In this document: positions 45,895 to 58,212 of the stretch, in pieces
Layout: every line of letters starts with the position of its first letter
Position numbering within the stretch: position 1 is the stretch's first letter
Assembly: GCA_964017195.1 (NCBI GenBank)
Contig: OZ024896.1
Coordinates: 6,291,987-6,355,986 of the forward strand
Reading direction: 5' to 3'
DNA: 64,000 bases
Source: Siderastrea radians
Lineage: Eukaryota; Cnidaria; Anthozoa; Scleractinia; Rhizangiidae
Program-made: the position numbers and the translations under genes
Notes under the pieces: generated by a model
Database searches by the model: none
Told to the model about the DNA's origin: nothing
The model's input: only the letters and a program-made list of their open reading frames with translations

Positions 45895-46721
45895 GAGTAA
45901 ATCCATTTACCGAGTCACAACCGAGCCCGAGTCAAATCCGAGTCCGAGTCAGCAGACCGAGTCACTGGTCAGCGGTATAGCTCCCCAACTTCGAACAAAG
46001 ATGGCGAGTCGATGGCGAGTGGTAAGCTAAGTGCGTTTGTTGAAATCTTGTTCTTTAATTTATGAATGTGGTATTAAATTAGTTTACAAAAGGCTGAACG
46101 ACTTTTCTTTGCATTTATTTTGTGTTGTAAACATCAATTGACAGCAGAACTGACGGTCTTTTATTTCTGGACAGATTTCAAGGACAGAGACGTGATCAAA
46201 TCTCGAGGTAAAGTCATGGAAAGACAGGATAGGTTTTGTATTCTTTTTCCTGTTGTAACCAGCAAAACAATGTTTGTCCTTGATCCTTGACTTTTCACAG
46301 ACTCCTGATTTAACAGCTCAAATTCAAATTCAGTGATAGACGTGATAGATTTGATCCCGGGGCTCCCCGGGGATTTGACTATCAACAGGATTGACACGTT
46401 GTTAATGACATTAGCTCTACTTTTTTTAATTTAAAAGTAGTCGAGACAAATGCAGAACGAGCACATGATTTTCCTTTTTCCCTCTCCTTCCCCGAAACAC
46501 GTTTGAAGAGAAGGTCTGACAATAAAATAAGACTTCTTTTTAGGGCAGAGGGGGTACACGGCAGAATTGTTCCTTAAAGAATTTTCATTCATTAGAAGAA
46601 TCCTAACAGTTCTGTCCAAGATGTATGTATTAATATAAGGGCACTGGTTTATGAGGTCATCCAACGTTGTGTCACTCTCTTGGAGTGCATGATGTTTAAC
46701 TCAAATAATTTTTGTTTGTAG

Positions 46722-46795
46722 TGACGGTAGTGATGAGGATTTATTAGAGTCAATTTTCACGGTTACAACAAAATGTGGCAAAAGATGCCCCAGTG
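46722..46795 (+). other. Exon-like segment
   Basis: Acceptor TTTGTAG and donor GTAAGC bound 74 nt reading DGSDEDLLESIFTVTTKCGK then RCPSG. The CGKRC cysteine cluster is suggestive of a zinc-binding part of a mobile-element protein. No flanking exons were identified. Confidence 0.25.
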
Positions 46796-47275
46796 GTAAG
46801 CAGCGAGCCATTGCACACATACTGTAAAGTCTATTTCTCTTTCAATTTTGGTGTATCTCACAATACATGTGCTAGTATCTCCGAAGACGATAAAGAAATG
46901 AATAACTAACAAATTTATGTATCTTGAATTAAATAAATTAAGAAAATATTTGTAGAATATTTAAGTTGTAATCTGAAAATTGTGTAGTTTGTTGACAGCG
47001 GTACACAGTAAAATGGTATCTCCATGGATCAAAAGCTCATTTAATTATAGAAAGAATAATTTAGTCTTTCTATCTGGGCCAACGAACATGTTCTCATACC
47101 GGATTCTGCTTCCATTTTTGGTTTTCCTTCCACCATTGGCAGTCACAGTCCATGCAGGATGTTTGATTTAAATTTCATTTATCAATAACTTTAATAGTTG
47201 CTGCAATTATTTATTTTGGTATTTGATAGATGATGTGATAGTCAAAATACTCAGCGCGTTCCGCTTATTATTTGG

Positions 47276-47807
47276 GAATGACTTTCATTAATCGGGAACG
47301 GATTGCGTTATTGGAATCAAAATTCCACTTTCAAATTGAATATTGTAATGTTACAATGGTAGCCTTGTTCCAAATAAGGAATGCTGATTGGTTTATTATT
47401 GACATGAGGCTAATGTTCACGTGCAAGTAGCAGACTGTTGGCGGCTTGACATATCTGACTTGATTTGTGTTCGCTCAACAAAATATTTTATCGCAAATAC
47501 TTTTAAAAGTGAAGAAGCAGTCTATTGCAATAAAACTGTGAAGAATAATTTCTTAAAAACAAGTCTGCGGTAAATGCACAAGAAATATTCCTGAAAATTG
47601 AGAAAAATTCCCTGTAATGTCAAACCGATTGAAACCAACAGCCGCCAACGGTTTCGTATTTCGCGTGTGAACTTTTGGTTTATGTAAGTAACAACCCAAT
47701 CAACATTCGTTATTTCGAATGAGTCTACCGTTGGAAGATTTCAATCTTCAATTTAAAAATGATTGATTCCAATAATGCAATCCGTTCCCGATTAATGAAA
47801 ATCATTC
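47276..47807. mobile_element. 532-bp MITE with 45-bp TIRs
   Basis: Left GAATGACTTTCATTAATCGG and onward to TTATTGGAATCAA, mirrored at 47763-47807 with few changes. No coding frame and no clear target duplication. Confidence 0.8.
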
Positions 47808-48530
47808 GTTTTATTGCTGAAGTAATAATAATATTAAAATAAATTTTAATTTTAATTTCATAGCAGACAAGTCACGCAACCGACTCTTGAAGGGTACAAA
47901 AAGGCCATCCATATACAGTGGACAAAGAAAGAGAAAGGAGAAAAGGAGAAAGGGAAAAGAAAGAGAATAAATGGCTGTATATATGTAAAAATAATACTGT
48001 GTTGCTAGTAGAAGATTATCCACGGTTTTAAACGACTCCTTTTATTTAACAATCATCGCAGGGAGTGTAGACGTTCAAAATGTAAATTACAGAGTAGCGT
48101 TAGCAAGTGAAAGGCAAATGTTAATTCAAATCAAAGAAATACATTTACCCAGTGGCGTCTCACAGTTCTTCTGACTAGCAAGTCGTAAAGTTGTAAATTA
48201 CATCTATGACGTCATCGTATTATACTAATTACGAAATGTTCGAAAGTTGCGGCCTTAATTAGCTTGCGCTATATAAATTACATATTTAGTAATACAAATA
48301 CTATGAAGAAAATAAAACTTGTTTTTCATCAGTTTCATTAATTATTTAATAAGCTTGTAAAATAACATGCATTGTACCACGACCTACACTGACCAACTAA
48401 AAATAAAATGAAATTATGAATATATGAAATTCATATACTTGAACTGCGGAATGAAGAAATAAATGTAAAGAAGATCCTCGCAGTTATTAACGCAACTTAT
48501 GCAGTTGCGAAAAGAAGGCCTGAAAAATCA

Positions 48531-48601
48531 GGCTTGCCGGGATTCGAACCCTGACCTCTGCGATACCGGTGCAGCGCTCTAACCAATTGAGCCAACAAGC
48601 C
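48531..48601 (-). tRNA. tRNA-like sequence, array unit 1
   Basis: Minus strand: acceptor GGCTTGT with GCAAGCC, D-arm GCTC with GAGC (A-box TGGCTCAATTGG), B-box GGTTCGAATCC. Anticodon position reads GGT in loop CCGGTAT, but T33 is C and the T-stem is short by one base. A pseudo-tRNA promoter head rather than a tRNA gene. Confidence 0.65.
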
Positions 48602-48776
48602 AACTGGGAGCTGGTCATTAAACTGGTTCGTAATATACCCAGGAAAGATGAAGATGAAATTATGAATATATGAAATTCATATACTTGAACTGCGGAATGA
48701 AGAAATAAATGTAAAGAAGATCCTCGCAGTTATTAACGCAACTTATGCAGTTGCGAAAAGAAGGCCTGAAAAATCA

Positions 48777-48847
48777 GGCTTGCCGGGATTCGAACCCTGA
48801 CCTCTGCGATACCGGTGCAGCGCTCTAACCAATTGAGCCAACAAGCC
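48777..48847 (-). tRNA. tRNA-like sequence, array unit 2
   Basis: Identical by eye to the unit at 48531-48601, 246 bp further on. Confidence 0.65.
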
Positions 48848-49022
48848 AACTGGGAGCTGGTCATTAAACTGGTTCGTAATATACCCAGGAAAGATGAAGA
48901 TGAAATTATGAATATATGAAATTCATATACTTGAACTGCGGAATGAAGAAATAAATGTAAAGAAGATCCTCGCAGTTATTAACGCAACTTATGCAGTTGC
49001 GAAAAGAAGGCCTGAAAAATCA

Positions 49023-49093
49023 GGCTTGCCGGGATTCGAACCCTGACCTCTGCGATACCGGTGCAGCGCTCTAACCAATTGAGCCAACAAGCC
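49023..49093 (-). tRNA. tRNA-like sequence, array unit 3
   Basis: Identical by eye to the preceding units. Confidence 0.65.
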
Positions 49094-49268
49094 AACTGGG
49101 AGCTGGTCATTAAACTGGTTCGTAATATACCCAGGAAAGATGAAGATGAAATTATGAATATATGAAATTCATATACTTGAACTGCGGAATGAAGAAATAA
49201 ATGTAAAGAAGATCCTCGCAGTTATTAACGCAACTTATGCAGTTGCGAAAAGAAGGCCTGAAAAATCA

Positions 49269-49339
49269 GGCTTGCCGGGATTCGAACCCTGACCTCTGCG
49301 ATACCGGTGCAGCGCTCTAACCAATTGAGCCAACAAGCC
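49269..49339 (-). tRNA. tRNA-like sequence, array unit 4
   Basis: Last complete unit; the inverted partial copy begins about 70 bp later. Confidence 0.65.
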
Positions 49340-51228
49340 AACTGGGAGCTGGTCATTAAACTGGTTCGTAATATACCCAGGAAAGATGAAGATGAAATTA
49401 TGAATATATGAAATTCGAATCCCGGCAAGCCTGATTTTTCAGGCCTTCTTTTCGCAACTGCATAAGTTGCGTTAATAACTGCGAGGATCTTCTTTACATT
49501 TATTTAAAAATAAAATGTTACAGCAATCATTGAGATATGGAAAGTTTCTCCATTTTCAGGGTTATGACAAGTAGGTGGGATCAAGGATAATAGGGGTGTA
49601 ATAGACTCTTCTTCTATTTGAAACCCCAGTAGAACAAAAAGCTTTGTTTTGCCCGGCTAAGCTCGTGGCCTACTCTGGCAAGGCAAACTGAATCTTGTTT
49701 TTACTCAAATTCATTGGTTCCAAGGCAGAGGCCATGGGCTCCGAATTAGCACTATAATATTCTACCTTGGGTATTGTTCTTCATGCTATGGTAATAAGGT
49801 ATGGGGAATCGCTCTGGCCTGGGACAAGCCTGAGACCAGGCAAAAGTAGAAGCGGACAGGATCAAGCCCGACTTACTCGTTGAGTGGGAGGGTGGGTCGC
49901 CAACCTCTTCACTTTCGCGGCCTTAGAGAGTAATGCGGTGGAACAAGTCTAATTTCCTTGGCAGTACGAGAGGACAGAAGGCAATTGATGTGATTTTCAA
50001 ACTTGGTATTTTAAAAATAACAGCTCGTGTGACAGCGATTTAAAACTTGCGATTGCGCGAACTAGAAACCCATCATGTGGGACACTGCGAAATCAAAACG
50101 TCGTTCTAATTTATAACCTGTTGGATTCTGCAAAAAAGCTAAATCATGCCAGCTAGGAATCAGTGAGAAAGAAATTAAAAAGAATCTACTTTCGTGCAAA
50201 AATCGCCCGGCCGGTAGGAATCCCTGCAAACCAAGTGTAAATCAGTTGGTATTGAGGCCTCACTAGGACGATCGATGGCTTTTCACACTTCAGCTGTCTA
50301 AAAACAATTTTAGGAACATATCTTTGCATTACCGCCGTATTCCCACTTGTAAGGCCTCCTGATCCTCAGACAGATCCGACAGACAAACATGATCCAAAAT
50401 GGCGATCAGCAAGATGGTTCTTTCCAGGAGGTTCTTTCCCAGTATTTTCGTCATTTACAAACCGCTGTCCAATGACTCGGTCAATTTGACTCGGACTCGG
50501 ATTTGACTCGGACTCGGATTTGACTCGGACTCGGACTTGACTCGGTCAACCGATGAACTCAATTAAGATGCTGGTCATTAGTATTTTGGTTGTTGGGTGA
50601 CAGCAAAATAAAGATAAGAGATTTTCTAACAAATTCCAATCCATGGGAGGGTGGGGGTACACAAACAGCATCCAGAAAACAACTGTTCACTCTTTAGGTT
50701 CAAATCTCACCATTAACCAGATTGTGGCTGTGCTCAGTACTCTTACAAACAACAATGACAAGGTCGTGGGTTCAAGTCCCCTCTTCAGTGCCAATTTTAG
50801 TTATGGTTTCCTTTCAGTAACACCTGACTTTTTTTCAGTGGTTAGGATTTACAGTGTCGCAAGTATCATTTATTTGATTTACCTGAGGATGATTGTTCTA
50901 TAGAATTAAAACACAGTTTGGGAAAAATCTGTGCAAAGAACTTACAACCATGAAAAAAAATTTGGCTTCTCAGGTTTTTTGTGTCCCTGGCACAAGAGAT
51001 ACTGGCCAGTGGTGAGTGTTGTTATAATTATGAGGAACCACATAGTTAAAATAGTTTGTGTAAATTACCTTTAGCTCATGAAAAGTTCTGCATCTGAATG
51101 AGAGAAGCATCAGAATAATTTTTTCTTCGCTAAATCCCTGCTACACTGTAAAACCAAAACAGCTGATGAGTTGTTTCAAAATAAATTAGCTGCCTTTAAC
51201 TGACTCAGATGATGAACTTTTCATGTAA

Positions 51229-54200
51229 TTATTTAAAGGTATACTTAAATGTGTATGCATAACTCCATCCTTTTGAAGGGAGGCCTAAGGCCCATAATAA
51301 AAAACAAACAAACTTTGTGTGGTTTGACAGTTCCTGTTTGTGTTTGTCCAACCACTGGTGAAACTCCACAATGTTCAAATATCTAAGTGGGCACCTCTTG
51401 ATATCAGGAAAGCTGTCATGGCATCTTCCAGGAACTTTTCTGAAAGGATTCAACCGGATTAAATCGTTGACCATCTCCTGTTCATCTTTAAGCGAGTCTC
51501 GAGTTGTGTGCTGCACTGAAGTCTTGTGAATTCCAGCAGAAAGGTCAAATTGCTCCTTGACTTCTGTGATACCATTTGCTGCTTTACAGACTTTGCTGAT
51601 CGATTGCAGTGTTTCATTTGGTCCCATTCTCTGGACAATGCTCTTGCTGAGCCTGTTACTAATTTCCTGAGCCAGGTCATCCTCAATATTATTGCCAACA
51701 CCTCCTCTCCAGTTAACAAAGAAGCCCCATTTAAATTCTTCAGAAAGACGTAGGGTTAACAGGCATTCTATCTGTGCTATGCTGACAAACATTTCAATTG
51801 CGTATTTGCTGTACGCCCCCATCGATTTGAACACTGACAGCAGCAACTTCTGATTTATTAGATTTCGTTCACCATCTGCCTCTGCTGCAGTGTCCTTCAT
51901 CTGTAAAATTAGAATTGTGAGGAAGATAAAACATAACCCATAATTGGTCACAAAGTCATCCTCATTCACATCGGTGTTCGCATTCTTTTGAAATAGAAAC
52001 TTGTCAATTAACCTGCCGAAGATATCATCAAAGCACTTCTTCTTGTTTTCAGTAGTTTCCCGTGAGATGCTTGCTGGGAACTTGTTTTCGGAAGGTACAT
52101 CATCAAGGGTTGACATCCCAAAGAAGACTAGGGCAGCTGCAACAATATAAGCTTTACCTACACTGATGAACAGTTCTTCACATCCCTCACATGAATCAAG
52201 GACTTTGGATGGGGTAACATTACGGCGATTAAATTTCTCTCGGAAGTATTTCAGAGTGCCAACTTGATTGACAGATTCTGCCTTGTGAAGAAACGAGTAG
52301 CAATACTGCAGCAGTGATGCTTTTGTGTGCCACATGACTGGCTTAAATGGTGAACAGTGTTCAAAACGGTCAGACGGAGTGTGAGACCCAGACAGCAAAT
52401 CTTTTGCACCAGCAAACCTCACCCTCGTTAACTGATCCCCTGCAAAAGGAATCTTCATTTCACGCATAGGGTCATCAGGGGTATCTTCCCTGTGGGCATC
52501 TGGTTGCCCTGGTGCTGCTGGTCCCTCTGGAACTGGAGGGTTTTCAACTTGGGGAAGTTCATCCAGCAAGCCTGCCTCAACATGTATTTCTGCAATCCAT
52601 CTCTCATACAACCTCAAGATCTGAACACAGTCCTCATATTTAGCCTCATTTGCATTAAGGATGGGCAAACTCACAATGTTTGATTTCTTGGCCATTTCCT
52701 CACTGTACTGGTGAGGAATGTGGGTAGGAAGAACTGACTTCATCCACTTGAATTTGGGGAAGAATTCCAGAATGACCCTCCCCACAAGTAGTCTGCCGGC
52801 TTCTGCATACTTCTTCCACTCATTAACAGTAAGTGAAAAGTTATGACGTGGAAAAGTGAGAATGTTGCCCTTGGGATTCACATTTGGCAAATGGGAAAAG
52901 TTGACCCTGTTTTCAATAAGATTGGATGCAAACAGGTGAAGGTCTTCATTCTGAATATCCTTCCGCATGTGTCCCTTTAACACCTTCAAGTCCCAGTTGT
53001 CACCAGTGCCTCGGAAAACACTTCCAGCTTTAATCCGTTGGACTACTTTGTCAGAAAAGTGTCTACCCAGAAGTTTAAGTAGGACATCCCTCCTTCCATG
53101 GGAAAGACAAACACCAAGTTTGTTCAACCGTTCTTGAAGCTGCATAGAAATTGACAGAAAAGAAATGACATTATAAGTTAGAATACCTAAAGAATGCCCA
53201 TTTATCTGGTGACAGGTATGAGAAAAACATCATTTGCAATTCACCCCCAATCAGACTATGTAAAAAGCCTGTGGCATTATTTTTCTTTACACTTAAAGCC
53301 CTGATGTCAACATTCAAAGTGCTGTTTACTGGGGTCTAAAGAATTTCTGCAGTATCAGTTTGCAAAAGTTGTTACACTATTTTTAATTCTCATCACCTGT
53401 ATGTTTGAATTGGATGCTGATCATGTTTGGGGCTTAACAGAACAATTATTTATAAAATTCTGTCAAGGCAACCAATCTACATGTACTCATCTCATTCTAA
53501 AAACAAGAAAGCCCATTGGGCATTTTAACCGGCCATTCTGACCCTCCCCACCCCTAGGTTTCACAAATGTTAGCGCGATCCTCTTTTTTTTACGAACCGG
53601 CGTGACGAAAAGTGTGATTGTGTGACACAATATTTTGACTATAGCGGTACTGGATGACGTAATGTTTAAACTCTGATGACTCAACTTATCTTTCTTATCG
53701 CTTTTATTTGTGCTGAAAAACGCAAAATCACTCAAACGTTGAATGTCGATATGAATTCGTCCACAACTGAGAATGCTCACACAGGGACGACGAAGTATTT
53801 ACTGTTGTGCCTAGACCTTAAATACAAACAGTGAACATAGTAGTAGAATCAAAATATAACGCTTGATAAACACGAGCTCGAGCAGATCGTCAGAGTATGG
53901 GGCACGTCAAGGCATATCTCATGACGTGATGTTTAAATCCAGTTTGCTAACCCGGTAATCCCCTTGCAAAAGTAAACAAGCGAGCGGGGACGAAAGTCGC
54001 CCACGTCTTTGAAAGCTAACGCGCCTGTCGAGCCGCAATCGATTTCGCGCTCACTCGCCTGTTTTTCTTTTCCTTCACTATCTATCTCTGAACGGAAAGT
54101 GAGACTGCTCGTAGCCTTTAGCGAACACCACACGCAAACCACACAAATCCGTCGATAATATTCAGATATTTTCGTTCTTTCAATGCAAAAAGCCTCGTAA

Positions 54201-57200
54201 CACCTGCCTTATTAATTAATCTCCTTATTAATGACGATTCCTTCGTATCAACTTCTCGCCTCAAATAAACACTCATTTCTCTCCGTTCACAAGAACTATC
54301 ATGTACTGATGTGCAATCAACTAATATTGCATCATCATTCTAGTACCAATTCCTTCTCTTCCTAGCCCACGCACGCCGGCAAAACGCAACTGTCCTTTTT
54401 GTCCGCTGCGAAATACAAGTTAGCCAATCAGAAACCTTACAATCCACTTCGCAAACCACCCCCCCCCCCCACCCCATAAAACGCCAAGGGAAACTGCCTC
54501 TCACGCAAAACGCAACTTTCAAAGCAAATCACATTCACAGAAGCGTGATATGCTCCTGACATTCACAAATCCTTCTGACTCCCACATTTTTACACCCCTC
54601 AAAATGTCAATCCCAATAAAAAAAACTCCTGCGCTAAAAAAATTTTCACCATAACCAGTAACTAGATCAGACAACACAGTCAATTTCGCATTCAATCCTA
54701 TTTTCGCATTCAATCCTATCAAAAATAATGCACGCGCAAGAAGTGGCGCAAGAAGTTCTTGCGCCGCAAGAACACGCAAGCCCGCGCAAGAAGTGAAAGT
54801 GCTAGGTTTTTGCAGTTTACCCGCAAGAACATTCGAAACGCAAGAAGTTGAAAATCTAGCCGCAAGAAGTTACTAATGTTACCGCAAGCCGCAAGAAGGC
54901 GCAAGAAGTAGTGAGGGTCCAGCAGAAGAAACTTGTAGTGCTCGTGTTAGTGTGAGGTACATGTATACGTATTGCAAAAGTAATGAGAGCGAATCTCGCG
55001 CTCTATTCTCTTTGAAATATCACCGAGCTCTCGAGCGATTTTTCGCCGTGTTGGCGTGTTGGCGCGACAATTCGCCAAGTCAAGCGAAAGTTCACAAGGC
55101 TAATCAAAAAATCAAGGAAGCAAATGTTCGAACAACCGAAGTATCGAAGAAAATTCACATCACGAAATGGAATATCCGCCAGCTTTCCGACTGGAAGATA
55201 AACACCCGGTAAACATGATCTCCGGCACATGACAAAACATGAACAATTTTTTTAAGCGTGTCTGAGATACAGTGATACGGGTTCAACTCAGAACTGACTC
55301 AATTCAGTTTTTTATTCCATCCAAGAAATAGAAACAAAAAGGTTCAAAAGCTATAATTGTGGCAAACTGCGCGAACTCTTCTTTGACAGGCAAGACAAGA
55401 CAAGACTTACACATGCAGGAGGTCATGCCATCGCGTGGGTGAAGTCATCAAGAATCCCTGCATCTTTACCAGTTTTTTTTTTTCATGCATTGCGTTACAA
55501 AATGTCATTCAAGCAAATCATACCAAATTTGCATACGGCAGATTTGTGTTTACTCAGGTTAGAATTGACGTGCCGAATTTCTTTCAGATCGCGGAGTTTT
55601 AGTTTCCTTCAGACTTTTTTGGTTTACTTCGAAGATTTAAAATGTGATATCGACTTCAGCGTAATAAGTGGAACTATTTTTACAAACATAATGTGTTTTT
55701 CCAATTAAGACTTCGGGTATTATTTCTTCTCATCTGAGTGACCATGTTCATTTCTCACACGTGTGAGCGCAACTAATTAAAAGTATTTGTCCGAGTTTAA
55801 TATGTTGGTGGGAGTACAGCAACACTGAACAGGTGAATGTCGGTTCTTTAATAATGTGACTGATGGACTGTGCTTTGCCATTGTTCCTCATTTAAGTGAA
55901 ATAAATCGAGCGAAATCTTTCGCGCCGCTAAGCGTACCGCATATCTGGGACTCCGGGACACATAAACAATAACATACGCATGCTTCGTTTGAGTCTCGTT
56001 TCTCCCTAGCCGTTAAAAAATAACATAGAAGGCGACCAGTGTCAAATTCAGAACCTAGTGAACTCTTTATCGGATAAAAAATTCAAAACCGAAGAAAAAA
56101 ACTTACAAGGGACCAAATAAACAACTGATTGCAAGTTACAAAGGCAGCCAATTTCGAACGTGCCTTGCGCTACAAAGTGGTCTCTTTTTTACCTTCTCCG
56201 GGTTCCGGGTTTTTAAGATGTTAGCGCAAAGACGTTCTTGCGCTTACTTGCGGTCCAGATATCTTACCACAAAGAAATTCTTGCGGTTTTAACTTCTAAA
56301 CGCAAAGACGTTCTTGCGGCTTGCAGTATTCAAGTGCAGGCATCCTGCAAGTAGCCGCAAGAAGTTCTCGGCTTGCGGACGCAAAAAGAAGTTCTTGCGC
56401 GTGCATTATTTTTGGGCTGTACTGTACAAAAAACCCCAAACTTAAACAACCCTTCGCCTTTGATATCTTAAATACTGTAAATTAAAAGACAAAAACATAG
56501 GAAGGTAACATTCAGAAGACTAACATGCGCATGCGTCTTATATAAGACAGTACCGCTCTTGAGTACCCGTACCACAAGCTTTACAGCACTTTCTTCGTAT
56601 GTTAAGCCAACTTGCTTTCAAAAAAAAACCGTGTCCATTTTATAAACCGGCGGTCGCCATCATGGCGACGGCCGGTTAATAAATTGAAAATGACCAAAAT
56701 ATCGGCCAACTTATTGTACAAATGTCCTGTGGCACACTTGGGAGGAAATCAACAAATGGCTCAGTGTACCAGCACACCACTTACAAAAACACTGTAGTCT
56801 AACGTTAAACGCATTTTAATGATTTTGAATACCTTCGCTGTGATCGAGTCTGATTGCACATTTAAAACCTTCGCTTAATCAGGCTCCGTTACAGCAAAGG
56901 TACAAATTATGTATTCTAAATCATTAACATTGAAAGTACCCTTTTTTCTCAAAATTAGTTTCCTGGAATTGGTAATGAATCAATGTTTTTCTCTTTTCAA
57001 GTTCACTGATGAAAGAATAAAACAATGCTTTCTATGGAAAGTCTGACTTATGTACACATTTCATGCTAGGCAGGTGAGCATGAAAATGTCAGAGAATTTA
57101 TTACAATCCTGGTCTTGCACTGTGGAAGTTGGGAGCGGACCCGCAACAATGATATCAGAAAATATGGAGAAATCGTGATATTTTCTTTGTGGTAACTGGT

Positions 57201-58201
57201 CCAAACTTCACAGTTACAAAGTTTTCAGGCACTGAAGATAAGTGAACTTAACACTGTGCACGTGCACACATTCAATTTATAATAATGAAACATCTCACCT
57301 GTTTGGTACATCCACCCTCGATAATAAGGATGGTGTTAACCCGTTTCAGGAGACTAAGTTCATGCCATCTCTCACTCATGAGAACAGAGTAAAGAAAGCT
57401 GAATTTTACGCGTAATTCATTCTTGGTTCCCTCGATTCCTGTGTCCTTGCCACACACAGCATTCAGGATCTGTATGAGACAGGGAATATTCGTTTCCATT
57501 TCATTCCACACACGATCAAAGTTAAAACCCTTTATATCCTCGTAACTGTTGCCATACAAAACCGAACCATCCGAGCGTCTGCACAACTTCTGACAGGCTG
57601 TATCTATCTCATCTGCTACTGTCATTTTAAGAGCCGCAAACACACTCGGGCAGTGTTTCTTTATAACATCGGCAACAACATCAGCAGGCTGCGAGTTCGC
57701 CGCTCGCACGATCTCTTCAAGCAACGAGGGTGATTCTTCCAGTGCTGGTGTTAACGGCAAAAACGAGGGAGACGCCTCCATGGACTGGCTTTGGGTGGTT
57801 TGCGTTGCCGTCTCTCCAAAGTCGAGATGCTTTGCAGAGGTTTCTGCACGGTGTACATTGTCAGTCGCCGATCGCTTGAACGGCTGCTTACAAGATGGCG
57901 ACAGTTCCACACAACGCTTCACTGAACACTGTTGTTCTAGTTCGATTTGCATATTTTGACTTCTTTGTCTGAAGTCGCTCACCTTGAACACGAATCCTTC
58001 GCACTTCCTGCAGATCAGCTTTGACAGGGAATCATCCTCCGTTATGAGAATTCCACATGCAGTCTGAATTTTCGACGGAAGATCTTTATCATTGCCTTTA
58101 TTGCCGAAAACTCGGAGCAAATGACGACTTTCGTATGCACCGCCACAAAGCCTGCAAACGGAATTCCGAGTATGAACTTTTTTGGGAGTCGATTGCTCCA
58201 T
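51229..58201 (-). CDS. ZAD / DUF6589-like protein, two exons, 937 aa
   Basis: Exon 1 is 58201 down to 57299 (301 codons, donor CAG|GTGAGA). Exon 2 is 53139 down to 51229 (acceptor CTATGCAG, 636 codons plus stop). They join in phase 0: IIEGGCTKQ-LQERLNKLGVC. The start is the ATG at 58201 (MEQSTPKKVH); an upstream in-frame ATG lies in an inserted repeat. Residues 16-67 form a ZAD-like zinc finger (C16, C19, C64, C67; CRLCGG, ICRKC). Exon 2 has FRGTGDNWDLKVLKGHMRKD and NEDLHLFASNLIENRVNF, which I recognise as the DUF6589-type pattern common in cnidarians. Function of the family is unknown; the GDN.D acidic residues could be catalytic (inference). The ZAD suggests DNA binding or dimerisation. Intact, and the best transposase candidate of the giant element. 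The weak distal poly(A) signal is at 50869. Confidence 0.8.
54720..56414. mobile_element. 1.7-kb TIR element with GCAAGAA repeats
   Basis: Ends CAAAAATAATGCACGCGCAA and complement. Dense GCAAGAAGTTCTTGCG-type palindromic repeats occur at 54735-54910 and 56220-56400. Lies in the intron of the DUF6589-like gene. No clear target duplication and no supported coding frame. Confidence 0.75.
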
Positions 58202-58212
58202 GTGTACGATTA

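Larger units (their letters stand above)
48411..49504 (-). mobile_element. Tandem multimer of a 246-bp tRNA-like retroelement
   Basis: Four apparently identical units repeat at exactly 246 bp (GAAATTCATATAC at 48426, 48672, 48918 and 49164). At 49410 the fifth copy breaks off and turns into an inverted partial unit ending at 49504. A 13-bp direct repeat TAAAAATAAAATG flanks the whole array (48398-48410 and 49505-49517), so it appears to have inserted as one multimer. Each unit has a tRNA-like head, a CAGGCTTGCC hairpin, a T-run and a TATATGAAATTCATATA palindrome. No reverse transcriptase is encoded. Confidence 0.88.
45895..50560. mobile_element. 4.7-kb element with GACTCGG subterminal repeats
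   Basis: Imperfect TIRs (GAGTAAATCCATTTACCGAG and the complement of GAGTTCATCGGTTGACCGAG) are followed by runs of CCGAGTCAAAT and CCGAGTCCGAGTC at both ends. A 10-bp duplication AATTAAGATG flanks the element. It carries an exon-like 46722-46795, a MITE (47276-47807) and the tRNA-like array (48411-49504). No transposase was recognised. A Mutator-like origin would fit the 9-10 bp duplication. Confidence 0.75.

Noticed and set aside
48531..49339. Four functional tRNA-Thr (GGT) genes
   Set aside because: T33 missing, T-stem short and anticodon stem mismatched; the identical context in each 246-bp unit points to a tRNA-derived mobile element.
50743..50800. tRNA-like sequence with GGTTCAAGTCC
   Set aside because: B-box only; no A-box, no acceptor pairing and no plausible anticodon arm.
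51162..51190. CTGATGAG, a possible hammerhead core
   Set aside because: No CGAAA core, stem II or cleavage site follows; chance match.
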